This document shows, piece after piece, positions 44,631 through 52,551 of a DNA stretch of 64,000 bases. Under the pieces are notes generated by a model that saw only the letters and a list, made by a program, of their open reading frames with translations, was not told the origin of the DNA and ran no database searches. Made by a program: the position numbers and the translations under genes. The stretch's first letter is position 1. Every line of letters starts with the position of its first letter. This DNA comes from Pelomonas sp. Root405 (lineage in GTDB: Bacteria; Pseudomonadota; Gammaproteobacteria; Burkholderiales; Burkholderiaceae_C), in NCBI RefSeq assembly GCF_001425165.1, contig NZ_LMDU01000018.1, forward strand, positions 62,001-126,000. Direction: 5' to 3'.

Positions 44631-45344
44631 TTATTCGCCCAGGTAGGCCGCGCGCACCTTGGGGTCGTTCAGCAGGGCCTTGCCCTCGCCTTCCATCGTC
44701 ACCTCGCCCGACTCCATCACGTAGCCGCGGTTGGCAAGCTGCAGCGCGCGGCTGGCGTTCTGCTCGACGAGCAGGATGGTCACGCCCTGCTGGTGGATGT
44801 CGTTCACGACCTCGAAGATCTTGTCCACCATGATGGGCGACAGGCCCATAGACGGTTCGTCCAGCAGCAGCACCTTGGGCCGGGCCATCAGCGCGCGGCC
44901 CATGGCCAGCATCTGCTGCTCGCCGCCGGACATGGTGCCGGCCAGCTGCTTGGCGCGCTCCTTCAGGCGCGGGAACAGGCCGAATACCTTGTCCATGTCC
45001 GCCTGGATCTCGCCATCCTTGCGGTTGTAGGCGCCCATCTGCAAGTTCTCGATGATGGTCATGCGCGTGAACGTGCCGCGGCCCTCGGGCACCATGACCA
45101 GGCCTTGCTTGGCCAGGTCCCAGGCGCCCTGGCCCTTGATGGGCTTGCCGAGGTATTCGATGCTGCCGGCGGCCGGCGGCTGCAGGCCGGTGATGGCCTT
45201 CAGCGTCGTCGTCTTGCCGGCGCCGTTGGCGCCGATCAGCGACACCAGCTCGCCCTCGTTCACCTCGAAACTGACGCCCTTGACGGCCTGGATGCCGCCG
45301 TAGGCGACCTTCAAGCCGCTGACCTTGAGAAGGGTTTGTGCCAT
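44631..45344 (-). CDS. livF: branched-chain amino-acid ABC transporter ATPase LivF
   Basis: A 237-residue ABC ATPase. Walker A is GANGAGKTT at 38-46, the signature is TMSGGEQQML and Walker B is LLLDEPSMGLSP, followed by the LivF-typical VEQNASRAL. It energises uptake by LivHM in the inner membrane. It is the last gene of livH-livM-livG-livF. No binding protein gene of the LivK type is in the window. Confidence 0.95.
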   Translation of the reverse strand: MAQTLLKVSGLKVAYGGIQAVKGVSFEVNEGELVSLIGANGAGKTTTLKAITGLQPPAAGSIEYLGKPIKGQGAWDLAKQGLVMVPEGRGTFTRMTIIENLQMGAYNRKDGEIQADMDKVFGLFPRLKERAKQLAGTMSGGEQQMLAMGRALMARPKVLLLDEPSMGLSPIMVDKIFEVVNDIHQQGVTILLVEQNASRALQLANRGYVMESGEVTMEGEGKALLNDPKVRAAYLGE

Positions 45345-45358
45345 GTTGTTCGTTCCCT

Positions 45359-46144
45359 TCAGTGGTTCTTGTGACCGGCGCCGAGGTAGGCCTCGATCAC
45401 CTTCTCGTTACGCTGCACGTCGTAGGGCGTGCCCTCGGCGATCTGCTTGCCGTAGTCCAGCACCGTCACACGGTCGCAAAGACCCATGACCAGCTTCACG
45501 TCGTGCTCGATGAGCAGGATGGTGCGGCCGTCGTTGCGGATGCGGTCGATCAGCTCGCGCAGCACGACCTTCTCGGTGGCGTTCATGCCGGCGGCCGGCT
45601 CGTCCAGGGCGATCAGCTGCGGGTCGGTCGCCAGTGCGCGGGCGATCTCCAGGCGGCGCTGGTCGCCGTAGCTCAAGGTGCGGGCCTTGAACTCCGCGTA
45701 CTTGCCGATGCCGACATAGTCCAGCAGCTCCTGGGCGCGCGACTTGATGGCGGCCTCCTCGGCCTTGAACTTGGGCGTGCGGAAGACCGCGCCGATCAGG
45801 CCGGAGTGGGTACGGACATGGCGGCCGACCATGACGTTCTCCAGCGCCGTCATGTCGGGGAACAGGCGGATGTTCTGGAAGGTGCGCGCGATGCCGGCCT
45901 TGGCCACCTGGTGCACGGCCTGCGGGGTGTAGGGCGTGCCGCCCAGCACGAAGCTGCCGCCATCCGGCGTGTACAGGCCGGTGATGACATTGAAGAAGGT
46001 CGTCTTGCCGGCGCCGTTGGGGCCAATCAAGCCATAGACCTGGCCGCGCTGGATCTGGATGCCCACGTCAGACAGGGCCTGCACCCCGCCGAAGCGCTTG
46101 GATGCGCCGTTGACGTTGAGAACGATGTTGTCATGTTGGCTCAT
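45359..46144 (-). CDS. livG: branched-chain amino-acid ABC transporter ATPase LivG
   Basis: A 261-residue ABC ATPase and partner of LivF. Walker A is GPNGAGKTTFFN, the signature region is [15 protein letters not shown] and Walker B is LIALDEPAAGMN, with the LivG C-terminus VIEAYLGAG. The start is placed at MSQHDN, which has GGAGGA just upstream; an earlier in-frame ATG adds 22 residues inside the livM end. It lies 14 bases before livF. Confidence 0.95.
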   Translation of the reverse strand: MSQHDNIVLNVNGASKRFGGVQALSDVGIQIQRGQVYGLIGPNGAGKTTFFNVITGLYTPDGGSFVLGGTPYTPQAVHQVAKAGIARTFQNIRLFPDMTALENVMVGRHVRTHSGLIGAVFRTPKFKAEEAAIKSRAQELLDYVGIGKYAEFKARTLSYGDQRRLEIARALATDPQLIALDEPAAGMNATEKVVLRELIDRIRNDGRTILLIEHDVKLVMGLCDRVTVLDYGKQIAEGTPYDVQRNEKVIEAYLGAGHKNH

Positions 46145-46154
46145 GTCGTCCTCC

Positions 46155-47237
46155 TCACTTTGCGGCGGCCGGAGCCGCCTTGCCATGCTCGGGCGCCGGC
46201 CACAGGCCACGCGGGCGGGCCAGCATGATGCCGATCATGGCCAGGGCCACCAGCAGCTGGCGCAGGATGGATGCATCCAGGCGGCCGTCAGTCATCTGCT
46301 GCAGCGGGCCGGCGACATAACGCAGCACCTCGGGCAGGGCCGACAGCATCAGCGCGCCGAGGATGACGCCCGGGATGTGGCCGATGCCGCCGAGCACCAC
46401 CATGGCGACGATCATGACCGACTCCTGCAGGCTGAAGGACTCGGGCGACACAAAGCCCTGGAAGCTCGCGAACATCGCACCCGACACGCCGCCAAAGGTG
46501 GCACCCATGCCAAAGGCCAGCAGCTTGAGGTTGCGGGTGTTGATGCCCATGGCCTTGGCGGCGATCTCGTCCTCGCGGATGGCCATCCACGCGCGGCCGA
46601 TGCGCGACTGCTCCAGGCGGTAGCAGATCACCACGCCCGCCACGACCAGGGCCAGGAAGAGGTAGTAATACAGCGTCACCGACGGCAACGTGAAGCCGAA
46701 GACCTCCCAGGACTTGCCCAGGTCCACGCCGAAGATGCGGAAGGAGTCGATCTGACCGATGCCGCGCGGGCCGTTGGTCACGTTGATCGGGTGCTCCAGG
46801 TTGTTCAGGAAGACGCGGATGATTTCGCCGAAGCCCAGCGTGACGATGGCGAGGTAGTCGCCACGCAGCTTCAAAGTCGGCGCGCCCAGCATGACGCCGA
46901 AGAAGGCCGCCAGCGCCGCAGCGGCCGGAATGACGATCCACAAGGGCGAATGCAGGCCTGCGGGGAAGGCAGCCCGGATGGCCTCGAAGTTCTCGCTCAG
47001 GTGGGGGCTGGCCATCAGCGCGAACATGTAGGCGCCGACCGCGTAGAACGCCACGTAGCCGAGGTCCAGCAGGCCGGCATAGCCCACGACGATGTTCAGG
47101 CCCAGCGCCAGCAGCACGTAGAGCAGGGCCAGGTCGATGATGCGCACCGGGCCGTTGCCGAGCTGCTGCGCGAACAGCGGCACGACGAGCAGCCCCACGG
47201 CCGCGAGAAGGAAGGTGATGATTTTCTTGGTTTGCAT
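46155..47237 (-). CDS. livM: branched-chain amino-acid ABC transporter permease LivM
   Basis: A 360-residue inner-membrane permease with about nine hydrophobic helices. Family motifs are LGLNIVVGYAGLLDLGYVAFYAVGAY near residues 43-68 and the EAA-like cytoplasmic loop around GRAWMAIREDEIAAKAMGIN. It forms the channel with LivH. The C-terminus carries an Ala/Pro tail (HGKAAPAAAK). It is 13 bases from livH and 10 from livG. Confidence 0.95.
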   Translation of the reverse strand: MQTKKIITFLLAAVGLLVVPLFAQQLGNGPVRIIDLALLYVLLALGLNIVVGYAGLLDLGYVAFYAVGAYMFALMASPHLSENFEAIRAAFPAGLHSPLWIVIPAAAALAAFFGVMLGAPTLKLRGDYLAIVTLGFGEIIRVFLNNLEHPINVTNGPRGIGQIDSFRIFGVDLGKSWEVFGFTLPSVTLYYYLFLALVVAGVVICYRLEQSRIGRAWMAIREDEIAAKAMGINTRNLKLLAFGMGATFGGVSGAMFASFQGFVSPESFSLQESVMIVAMVVLGGIGHIPGVILGALMLSALPEVLRYVAGPLQQMTDGRLDASILRQLLVALAMIGIMLARPRGLWPAPEHGKAAPAAAK

Positions 47238-47249
47238 GGTCTTGGCTCC

Positions 47250-48173
47250 TCAGGCGCGATCTGCAACGCGTTCGCCCAGCAGGCCCGACGGCCTCAGCGT
47301 CAGCACGAGGATGAGGGCGACGAAGGCGAAGATGTCGGCGTAGTGGCTGCCCAGCACGCCGCCGGTCAGGTCACCCAGGTAGCCTGCGCCGATGGCCTCG
47401 ATGAGGCCCAGCAGCAAGCCACCGACCACCGCACCGGCGAGGTTGCCGATGCCGCCCAGCACGGCGGCGGTGAAGGCCTTCAGCCCGGGCATGAAGCCCA
47501 TGGTGTGCTGCACCGTGCCGTAGTTGGCCGCCCACATCAGGCCGGCGACTGCGGCAAGCGCCGCGCCGATGACGAAGGTGGTCGAGATGATGAAGTCGGG
47601 CTTGACGCCCATCAGGCCAGCCACGCGCGGGTTCTCGGCGGTGGCGCGCATCGCCCGGCCCAGCCGCGTGAAGTTGACCAGGTACATCAGCGCGGCCAGG
47701 ATGCAGACCGTCAGGCCGAGAATCAGGCACTGCGTAACGGTGATGACGGGGCCGCCCAGGTCGAACGGCGTCGTCGGCAGCAGCAGCGGGAAGGGCTTGG
47801 GGTTCGGCTTCCAGATGATCATGGCCAGCACCTGCAGCAGCAGCGACATGCCCATCGCCGTGATCAGCGGTGCCAGGCGTGGCGCATTGCGCAGCGGCCG
47901 GTAGGCGATCTTCTCGACCGCATAGTTCAGCATCGAGCAGATGATGATCGCGGCGGACAGCCCGATCAGCATCAGCATCCAGCCGGGAATGCCGGAATCC
48001 GCCAACAGCGTGACCAGCGTCCAGCTGACCATGGCGCCCACCATCAGGATCTCGCCATGCGCGAAATTGATGAGGTTGATGATGCCGTAGACCATCGTGT
48101 AGCCCAGCGCGACGAGGGCATACATGCTCCCCAGCACCAGGCCGTTGATGATCTGTTGAATCAGAGTCTCCAT
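47250..48173 (-). CDS. livH: branched-chain amino-acid ABC transporter permease LivH
   Basis: A 307-residue permease with about eight membrane helices. The N-terminus METLIQQIINGLVLGSMYALVALGYTMVYG is characteristic, with NFAHGEILMVGA following and the loop GRAMRATAENPRVAGLMG. The ATG at 48173 has GGAG upstream. It is the first gene of livHMGF and is preceded by a strong sigma-54 promoter sequence at 48231-48245, so expression is probably tied to nitrogen or to the divergent two-component system. Confidence 0.95.
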   Translation of the reverse strand: METLIQQIINGLVLGSMYALVALGYTMVYGIINLINFAHGEILMVGAMVSWTLVTLLADSGIPGWMLMLIGLSAAIIICSMLNYAVEKIAYRPLRNAPRLAPLITAMGMSLLLQVLAMIIWKPNPKPFPLLLPTTPFDLGGPVITVTQCLILGLTVCILAALMYLVNFTRLGRAMRATAENPRVAGLMGVKPDFIISTTFVIGAALAAVAGLMWAANYGTVQHTMGFMPGLKAFTAAVLGGIGNLAGAVVGGLLLGLIEAIGAGYLGDLTGGVLGSHYADIFAFVALILVLTLRPSGLLGERVADRA

Positions 48174-48230
48174 GAGGGCTCCAGTAGATTTTGTTGGGCG
48201 CAGCATGCGCCACGCGACCTGGGTCAAATC

Positions 48231-48245
48231 GCAACCCTCGTGCCA
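48231..48245 (-). promoter_or_regulatory. sigma-54 (-24/-12) promoter of livHMGF
   Basis: Read on the minus strand, TGGCACG (48245-48239), four bases, then TTGC (48234-48231) match the sigma-54 consensus TGGCACG-N4-TTGC; the invariant GG and GC are exactly ten bases apart. Transcription would start near 48219, leaving a leader of about 46 bases before livH. Confidence 0.75.
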
Positions 48246-48323
48246 ATCACGGCGTTTCAAGGGTATTCACCGACGGCTTGAAACTGCCAACCGTTCGATC
48301 CGGCCCACGGGGGCAGCAGCGGT

Positions 48324-48367
48324 CGGATTTCACGAGTGTGGAGCAGCCCAAGCTGGGCGGAAATCCG
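48324..48367. repeat. nested inverted repeats in the livH/dctB-like divergent region
   Basis: CGGATTT (48324-48330) and AAATCCG (48361-48367) form a perfect 7-bp inverted repeat. They enclose the palindrome GCCCA-AGC-TGGGC (48346-48358). A further 5-4-5 palindrome lies at 48388-48401 (GGCGG/CCGCC). They lie about 80-170 bases upstream of the sigma-54 promoter, the usual place for activator sites. The rest of 48174-48471 shows no gene. Confidence 0.5.
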
Positions 48368-48471
48368 CACAAACCGCACGGCCGGCAGGCGGTTCTCCGC
48401 CAGCCCCTAAAAAACCCTCTCGGGCCGTGTCCAGGCCGGCCCGGCGTGGGCAAACTACACGCCCCTCTGCC

Positions 48472-50325
48472 ATGGCCGTGCCCGACTCCTTCCGCCCCCG
48501 CGCGCTGCGCCTGCTCCGGCTGCTGAGCCGGCCAGGCTTCCATCTCTTCCTGACCGGCCTGTTGATGGTGCTCGGCTTCGTGCTTGCGCACCGACTGAGT
48601 GAACGCAGCGGCCGCGACCAGCTCTCGGCGCTCAGTACCGAGCGACTGGAGCTTTACGCGTCCAACCTGGCCGCCGAGCTGGGGCGGCATGCGTCGCTGC
48701 CCAGCCTGTTGGCCATCGCGCCGACGCTGCAAGCGCTGATGCAGGCCCCAGACGACGCACGGGCCCGCCGCGACGCGAGCCAGATGCTGGCGCGCGTCAA
48801 TGTGCGCGCCGGCACCCACCAGATCTTCGTCGCCGCGCCCGGGGGCCAGGTCTTGTCCGCCAGCGAGGCGCTGGCGCCGCCGGCCCGCCTCAGCGAGGCA
48901 TTGGCCCAGGGTCGCAGCCACTTCTTCGCCGCCGACCCCAACACCGGCAGCACCGACTTCTACCTGCTGCACCCTTTGCGCCAGACGGGCGCGGCCGCGG
49001 GCGTCATCGTCGTGCGCTTCAACCTCGCGCCGCTGGAGGCCACCTGGATCGACCTCGGCCTGCGTTCGCAGGGTGAGCGCATCCTCGTGGCCGACGACCA
49101 GGACGTCGTCATCATGAGTTCGGTGCAGGCCTGGAAGTACGCGGTGCTCGACCATGCCGACCCGTCGCGCCGCCAGGCCCTGCAGGCCAGCGCGCGCTAT
49201 CCGCAGCCCATCGGCCCCGACCTGGACCTGCCCGCGTCGCTGGAAGTGCACCAGGGCCAGCAGGTCAAGCTGCCCCTGCCCGGTTCCTCGGGTGCCAAGC
49301 CCATGCTGGCCCAGCAACGCCAGATCGTGCCGCTGGGCCTGCGGCTTGTCGCGCTGTCGGACCTGACCGAGGTGCGTCAGCGGGCCCAACTCGCCGCCTG
49401 GGGTGGTGCCGCCTTCGGCGCCAGCATCGGGCTGCTCGCCCTGTATCTGTCGTCACGCCGGCGTGCGCTGCGGCAGCTGACGCAGGCCCAGGCCGACCTG
49501 CGCCAGACTCACGCACAACTGGAGCAGCTGGTGGACAGCCGCACGGCCGAGCTGCGCCAGACCAATGACGCGTTGAAGACCCAGATCGCCCAGCGCCTGC
49601 AGACCGAGGGCGAGCTGCTGCAGGCCAGCAAGCTGGCGGTGCTGGGCCAGATGTCCGCCGGCCTGTCGCACGAGGTCAACCAGCCGCTGACGGCACTGCG
49701 CGCCCTGGCGCGCAATTCCATCCGCCTGCTGGAAACCGGCCGCCAGGACGCGGTCGCCACCAATTTGCAGCTGATGGACGACATGGTCGAGCGCATGAGC
49801 CAGATCACGCGGCAGCTCAAAAGCTTCGCGCGCAAAGCGGACGAGCGCGTCGAAGGATCGGCCGCGCTGCTGGACTGCGTGCGCAATGCGCTGCTGCTGC
49901 TGGAGCACCGCAGCCGCGCGCTGGACGTCATGACGGTGATCGACGTGCCGGCCGGGCTGCGCGTGCGGGCCGAGGCGAACCGGCTGGAGCAGGTGCTGGT
50001 CAACCTGTTCGGCAACGCCATCGACGCGATGCAGAACGAACCCGAACGCCGATTGCGCGTGCTGGTCATCAGGCAGGAGGGCGGGCGCCGCGCGCTCGTG
50101 CGCGTGCAGGACAGCGGCGCCGGCGTCGGCGAGGCCGACCTGCAGCGGCTGTTCGAGCCCTTTTTTACTACCAAGCCGGCTGGCGAGGGCCTGGGACTCG
50201 GCCTGGTCATTTCAGCCAAGATCGTGCACGAGTTCGGCGGCACGCTGCGCGCCGAACGACTGGAGCACGGCATGAGTTTCGAGTTCGACCTGAGTGTCGA
50301 CACCTGGGAGCACCAAGATGTTTGA
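48472..50325 (+). CDS. DctB-type sensor histidine kinase
   Basis: A 617-residue membrane kinase. Membrane helix 1 (about 22-42) is followed by a large periplasmic PDC/Cache-like sensor (45-300; HFFAADPNTGSTDFYLLHPL, GERILVADDQDVVIMSS), helix 2 (about 307-328) and a coiled-coil linker. The phosphoacceptor is H400 in GLSHEVNQPLTALRAL, and the ATPase domain is NLFGNAIDAMQNE and GEGLGLGLVISAKIV. This is the build of C4-dicarboxylate sensor DctB, but no dctA or dctPQM lies nearby, so the ligand may be an amino acid or other acid. Its stop overlaps the regulator start by 8 bases. Confidence 0.92.
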   Translation: MAVPDSFRPRALRLLRLLSRPGFHLFLTGLLMVLGFVLAHRLSERSGRDQLSALSTERLELYASNLAAELGRHASLPSLLAIAPTLQALMQAPDDARARRDASQMLARVNVRAGTHQIFVAAPGGQVLSASEALAPPARLSEALAQGRSHFFAADPNTGSTDFYLLHPLRQTGAAAGVIVVRFNLAPLEATWIDLGLRSQGERILVADDQDVVIMSSVQAWKYAVLDHADPSRRQALQASARYPQPIGPDLDLPASLEVHQGQQVKLPLPGSSGAKPMLAQQRQIVPLGLRLVALSDLTEVRQRAQLAAWGGAAFGASIGLLALYLSSRRRALRQLTQAQADLRQTHAQLEQLVDSRTAELRQTNDALKTQIAQRLQTEGELLQASKLAVLGQMSAGLSHEVNQPLTALRALARNSIRLLETGRQDAVATNLQLMDDMVERMSQITRQLKSFARKADERVEGSAALLDCVRNALLLLEHRSRALDVMTVIDVPAGLRVRAEANRLEQVLVNLFGNAIDAMQNEPERRLRVLVIRQEGGRRALVRVQDSGAGVGEADLQRLFEPFFTTKPAGEGLGLGLVISAKIVHEFGGTLRAERLEHGMSFEFDLSVDTWEHQDV

Positions 50326-51658
50326 GGGCTACAAGGTCGTGTTCGTCGAGGATGACCTGCCGGTGCGGGTCAGCCTCACGCAGACGCTGGAGCTGGAGGG
50401 CTTCAGCGTGCAGCCCTGCCGCACGGCCGAGGAGGCCCTGCCCCACATCCAGCCCGGCGCACCCATCGTCGTCATCACCGACGTGCGCCTGCCCGGCATG
50501 GACGGCCGCGCGCTGTTGGCCCATGTGCAGGCCACGGACGCCGGCATTCCCACCATCCTGATCACCGCTCATGGCGATGTGACCATGGCCGTTCAGTCGA
50601 TGCGCGCCGGCGCCTACGATTTCATCGAGAAGCCGTTTGCGCCGGAGCGCCTGGTGGACGTGGCGCGGCGCGCGCTGGACCTGCGCACGCTGCGTCACTC
50701 GGCCGACGAGCTGCGCACCCAGCTGCAGCGCGCCAGCGGCATTGAGGCTGCGCTGCTGGGCCAGTCGCCGGCCATGCAGCAGTTGCGCCGCCAGGTGCTG
50801 AACCTGGCCGGCACGTCGGCCGACGTGCTCATCGTCGGCGAGACTGGCACCGGCAAGGAACTGGTGGCGCGCTGCCTGCACGACCAGAGCGCGCGGCGCG
50901 ATCGCCACTTCGTCGCCATCAACTGCGGCGGTCTGCCCGAGGCGCTGTTCGAGAGCGAGCTGTTCGGCCACGAGGCCGGCTCGTTCACGTCGGCCGCCAA
51001 GCGCCGCATCGGCAAGATCGAGCACGCCAACGGCGGCACGCTGCTGCTCGACGAGATCGAGACCATGCCCATCGCGCTGCAGATCAAGCTGCTGCGCGTG
51101 CTGCAGGAGCGGCGCATCGAGCGGCTGGGGTCCAACGAGGAGCTGCCGATCAACGTGCGCTTCATCGCCGCCAGCAAGTCCGACCTGCGCGAGCAGGCTC
51201 AGCGCAACGAGTTCCGCAACGATCTCTACTACCGCCTCAACATCGCCACGCTGAAGTTGCCACCGCTGCGCGAGCGCCGCGAGGACATCCCACTGCTGTT
51301 CGAGCATTTCGTCGCCCAGGCCTGCACCCGCTACGAGCGCGCCGCACCCGAGCTGACGCCCGAGAAGCTGCGCGAGCTGATGGCCCACGACTGGCCCGGC
51401 AATGTGCGCGAGATCCGCAACGCCGCCGACCGCTTCGTGCTGGCGCTGGACGACCTCGACCCGCAGGCCGCCCTGCAGGCCCTGCCCTCGCTGAACCTGG
51501 CCCGGCAAATGGACCTGATCGAGAAGACGCTGATCGAGCAGGCACTGCGCCGCTGTGGCGGCAAGGTACCCGCGGCGATGGAGCTGCTGGGCACGCCGCG
51601 CAAGACGCTGTACGACAAGCTGAACCGGCACGGCATCGTGCTGGACAACTTCCGCTAG
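50318..51658 (+). CDS. DctD-type NtrC-family sigma-54-dependent response regulator
   Basis: A 446-residue regulator. The receiver (1-120) has ED at 11-12 and phospho-site D55 (VITDVRLPGMDG). The AAA+ domain (145-370) has Walker A GETGTGKEL and Walker B GGTLLLDEIE. The sigma-54 contact loop is GSFTSA (bases 50978-50995) in place of the consensus GAFTGA. The C-terminal FIS-type helix-turn-helix (400-446) ends RKTLYDKLNRHGI. It is coupled to the DctB-type kinase and divergent from livHMGF, which has a sigma-54 promoter. Confidence 0.92.
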   Translation: MFEGYKVVFVEDDLPVRVSLTQTLELEGFSVQPCRTAEEALPHIQPGAPIVVITDVRLPGMDGRALLAHVQATDAGIPTILITAHGDVTMAVQSMRAGAYDFIEKPFAPERLVDVARRALDLRTLRHSADELRTQLQRASGIEAALLGQSPAMQQLRRQVLNLAGTSADVLIVGETGTGKELVARCLHDQSARRDRHFVAINCGGLPEALFESELFGHEAGSFTSAAKRRIGKIEHANGGTLLLDEIETMPIALQIKLLRVLQERRIERLGSNEELPINVRFIAASKSDLREQAQRNEFRNDLYYRLNIATLKLPPLRERREDIPLLFEHFVAQACTRYERAAPELTPEKLRELMAHDWPGNVREIRNAADRFVLALDDLDPQAALQALPSLNLARQMDLIEKTLIEQALRRCGGKVPAAMELLGTPRKTLYDKLNRHGIVLDNFR

Positions 51659-52551
51659 CGGTACCTCTCCGGGTCCGGCGAGTCGGTCGGGTTCGCGATG
51701 ACGCGGCGAAAGGCCGCGCTCATCGGCAGCTTCAGGTTCAGGCCCTGAGTCGGCAAGGGCTGCTCGAACCAGCGGCGGTAGATCGCATGGATCTCGCCGC
51801 TGCGGTAGAGACCCGTCAGCACCTCGTCAACCAGCGACTTGAATTGCGGGTCGCCCTTGCGCAGGCCGATGGCATAGGGCTCGACGGTCAGCGCCTGGTC
51901 GGAGATGCGGTAGTCGTCCGCGCCAGGCCCCTGCTGGGCCAGCAGGCCGCGCAGCAGCACGTCATCCATCAGGAAGGCCGAGGCGCGGCCGCTGCGCAGC
52001 ATCTGGAAGCCTTCGGGGTCGTCCAGGCCACCGAGAATGCGGATGCCCAGGCCCAGTTGCTGGTTGACCTTGGCCAGATGCTGGATGCTGGTCGTGCCGA
52101 TGGTCGACGCCACGGTTTGGCCGCTCAGGTCAGTCAGCCCTTGCACACGCTCCCTGGAGCGCGTCATCAGCCGCGTCTCGGCAATGAAGATGGTCAACGA
52201 AAAAGCCTGGTGGCGCGCCCGCTCGGCCGTGTGCGTCGTGATGCCGCATTCAAGGTCCAGCGTGCCGTTGATGACCAGCGGCATGCGCGTGGCCGAGGCG
52301 ACTTCCACGCGGCGCACTTCCAGGTCGGGCAGCTGCAGCTTGGTCCGCACGGCGGCGACGATGTGGTCGCAAAGTTCGACCGTGTAGCCGGTGGGGCGCA
52401 ACTGGGCATCCAGATAGGAAAACGGCAGCGAGGCCGGCCGGTAGCCGATGACGATGACGCCGGTGTCGCGCACGCGGGTCAGCGTCGGGCCGTCGGCAGC
52501 TTGGGCTGCGGCCATGCACAGCGCAAGGAGTGCGCCGCTAAGTCGCTTCAT
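51655..52551 (-). CDS. amino-acid ABC transporter periplasmic binding protein (family 3)
   Basis: A 298-residue exported protein with the signal peptide MKRLSGALLALCMAAAQAA and a PBPb fold. Family motifs are TGVIVIGYRPASLPFSYLD, GYTVELCDHIVAAV, GTLDLECGITTHT, and the C-terminal YAIGLRKGDPQFKSLVDEVL. It resembles glutamate/aspartate-type (GltI/PEB1) binding proteins. No matching permease genes are adjacent. It overlaps rarA by 14 bases upstream and converges on the DctD-type gene (four-base overlap), so it could be a sensor partner for that two-component system or an orphan transporter part. Confidence 0.88.
   Translation of the reverse strand: MKRLSGALLALCMAAAQAADGPTLTRVRDTGVIVIGYRPASLPFSYLDAQLRPTGYTVELCDHIVAAVRTKLQLPDLEVRRVEVASATRMPLVINGTLDLECGITTHTAERARHQAFSLTIFIAETRLMTRSRERVQGLTDLSGQTVASTIGTTSIQHLAKVNQQLGLGIRILGGLDDPEGFQMLRSGRASAFLMDDVLLRGLLAQQGPGADDYRISDQALTVEPYAIGLRKGDPQFKSLVDEVLTGLYRSGEIHAIYRRWFEQPLPTQGLNLKLPMSAAFRRVIANPTDSPDPERYR

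Noticed and set aside
46059-48281. 740-codon plus-strand frame opposite livM and livH
   Set aside because: The translation is Q/H/R/D-rich with no fold; livM and livH on the other strand have clear permease motifs.
48472-51658. Assignment as the C4-dicarboxylate regulators dctB/dctD
   Set aside because: The architecture fits, but no dctA or dctPQM gene is near and the adjacent genes are for amino-acid transport, so gene symbols were not given.
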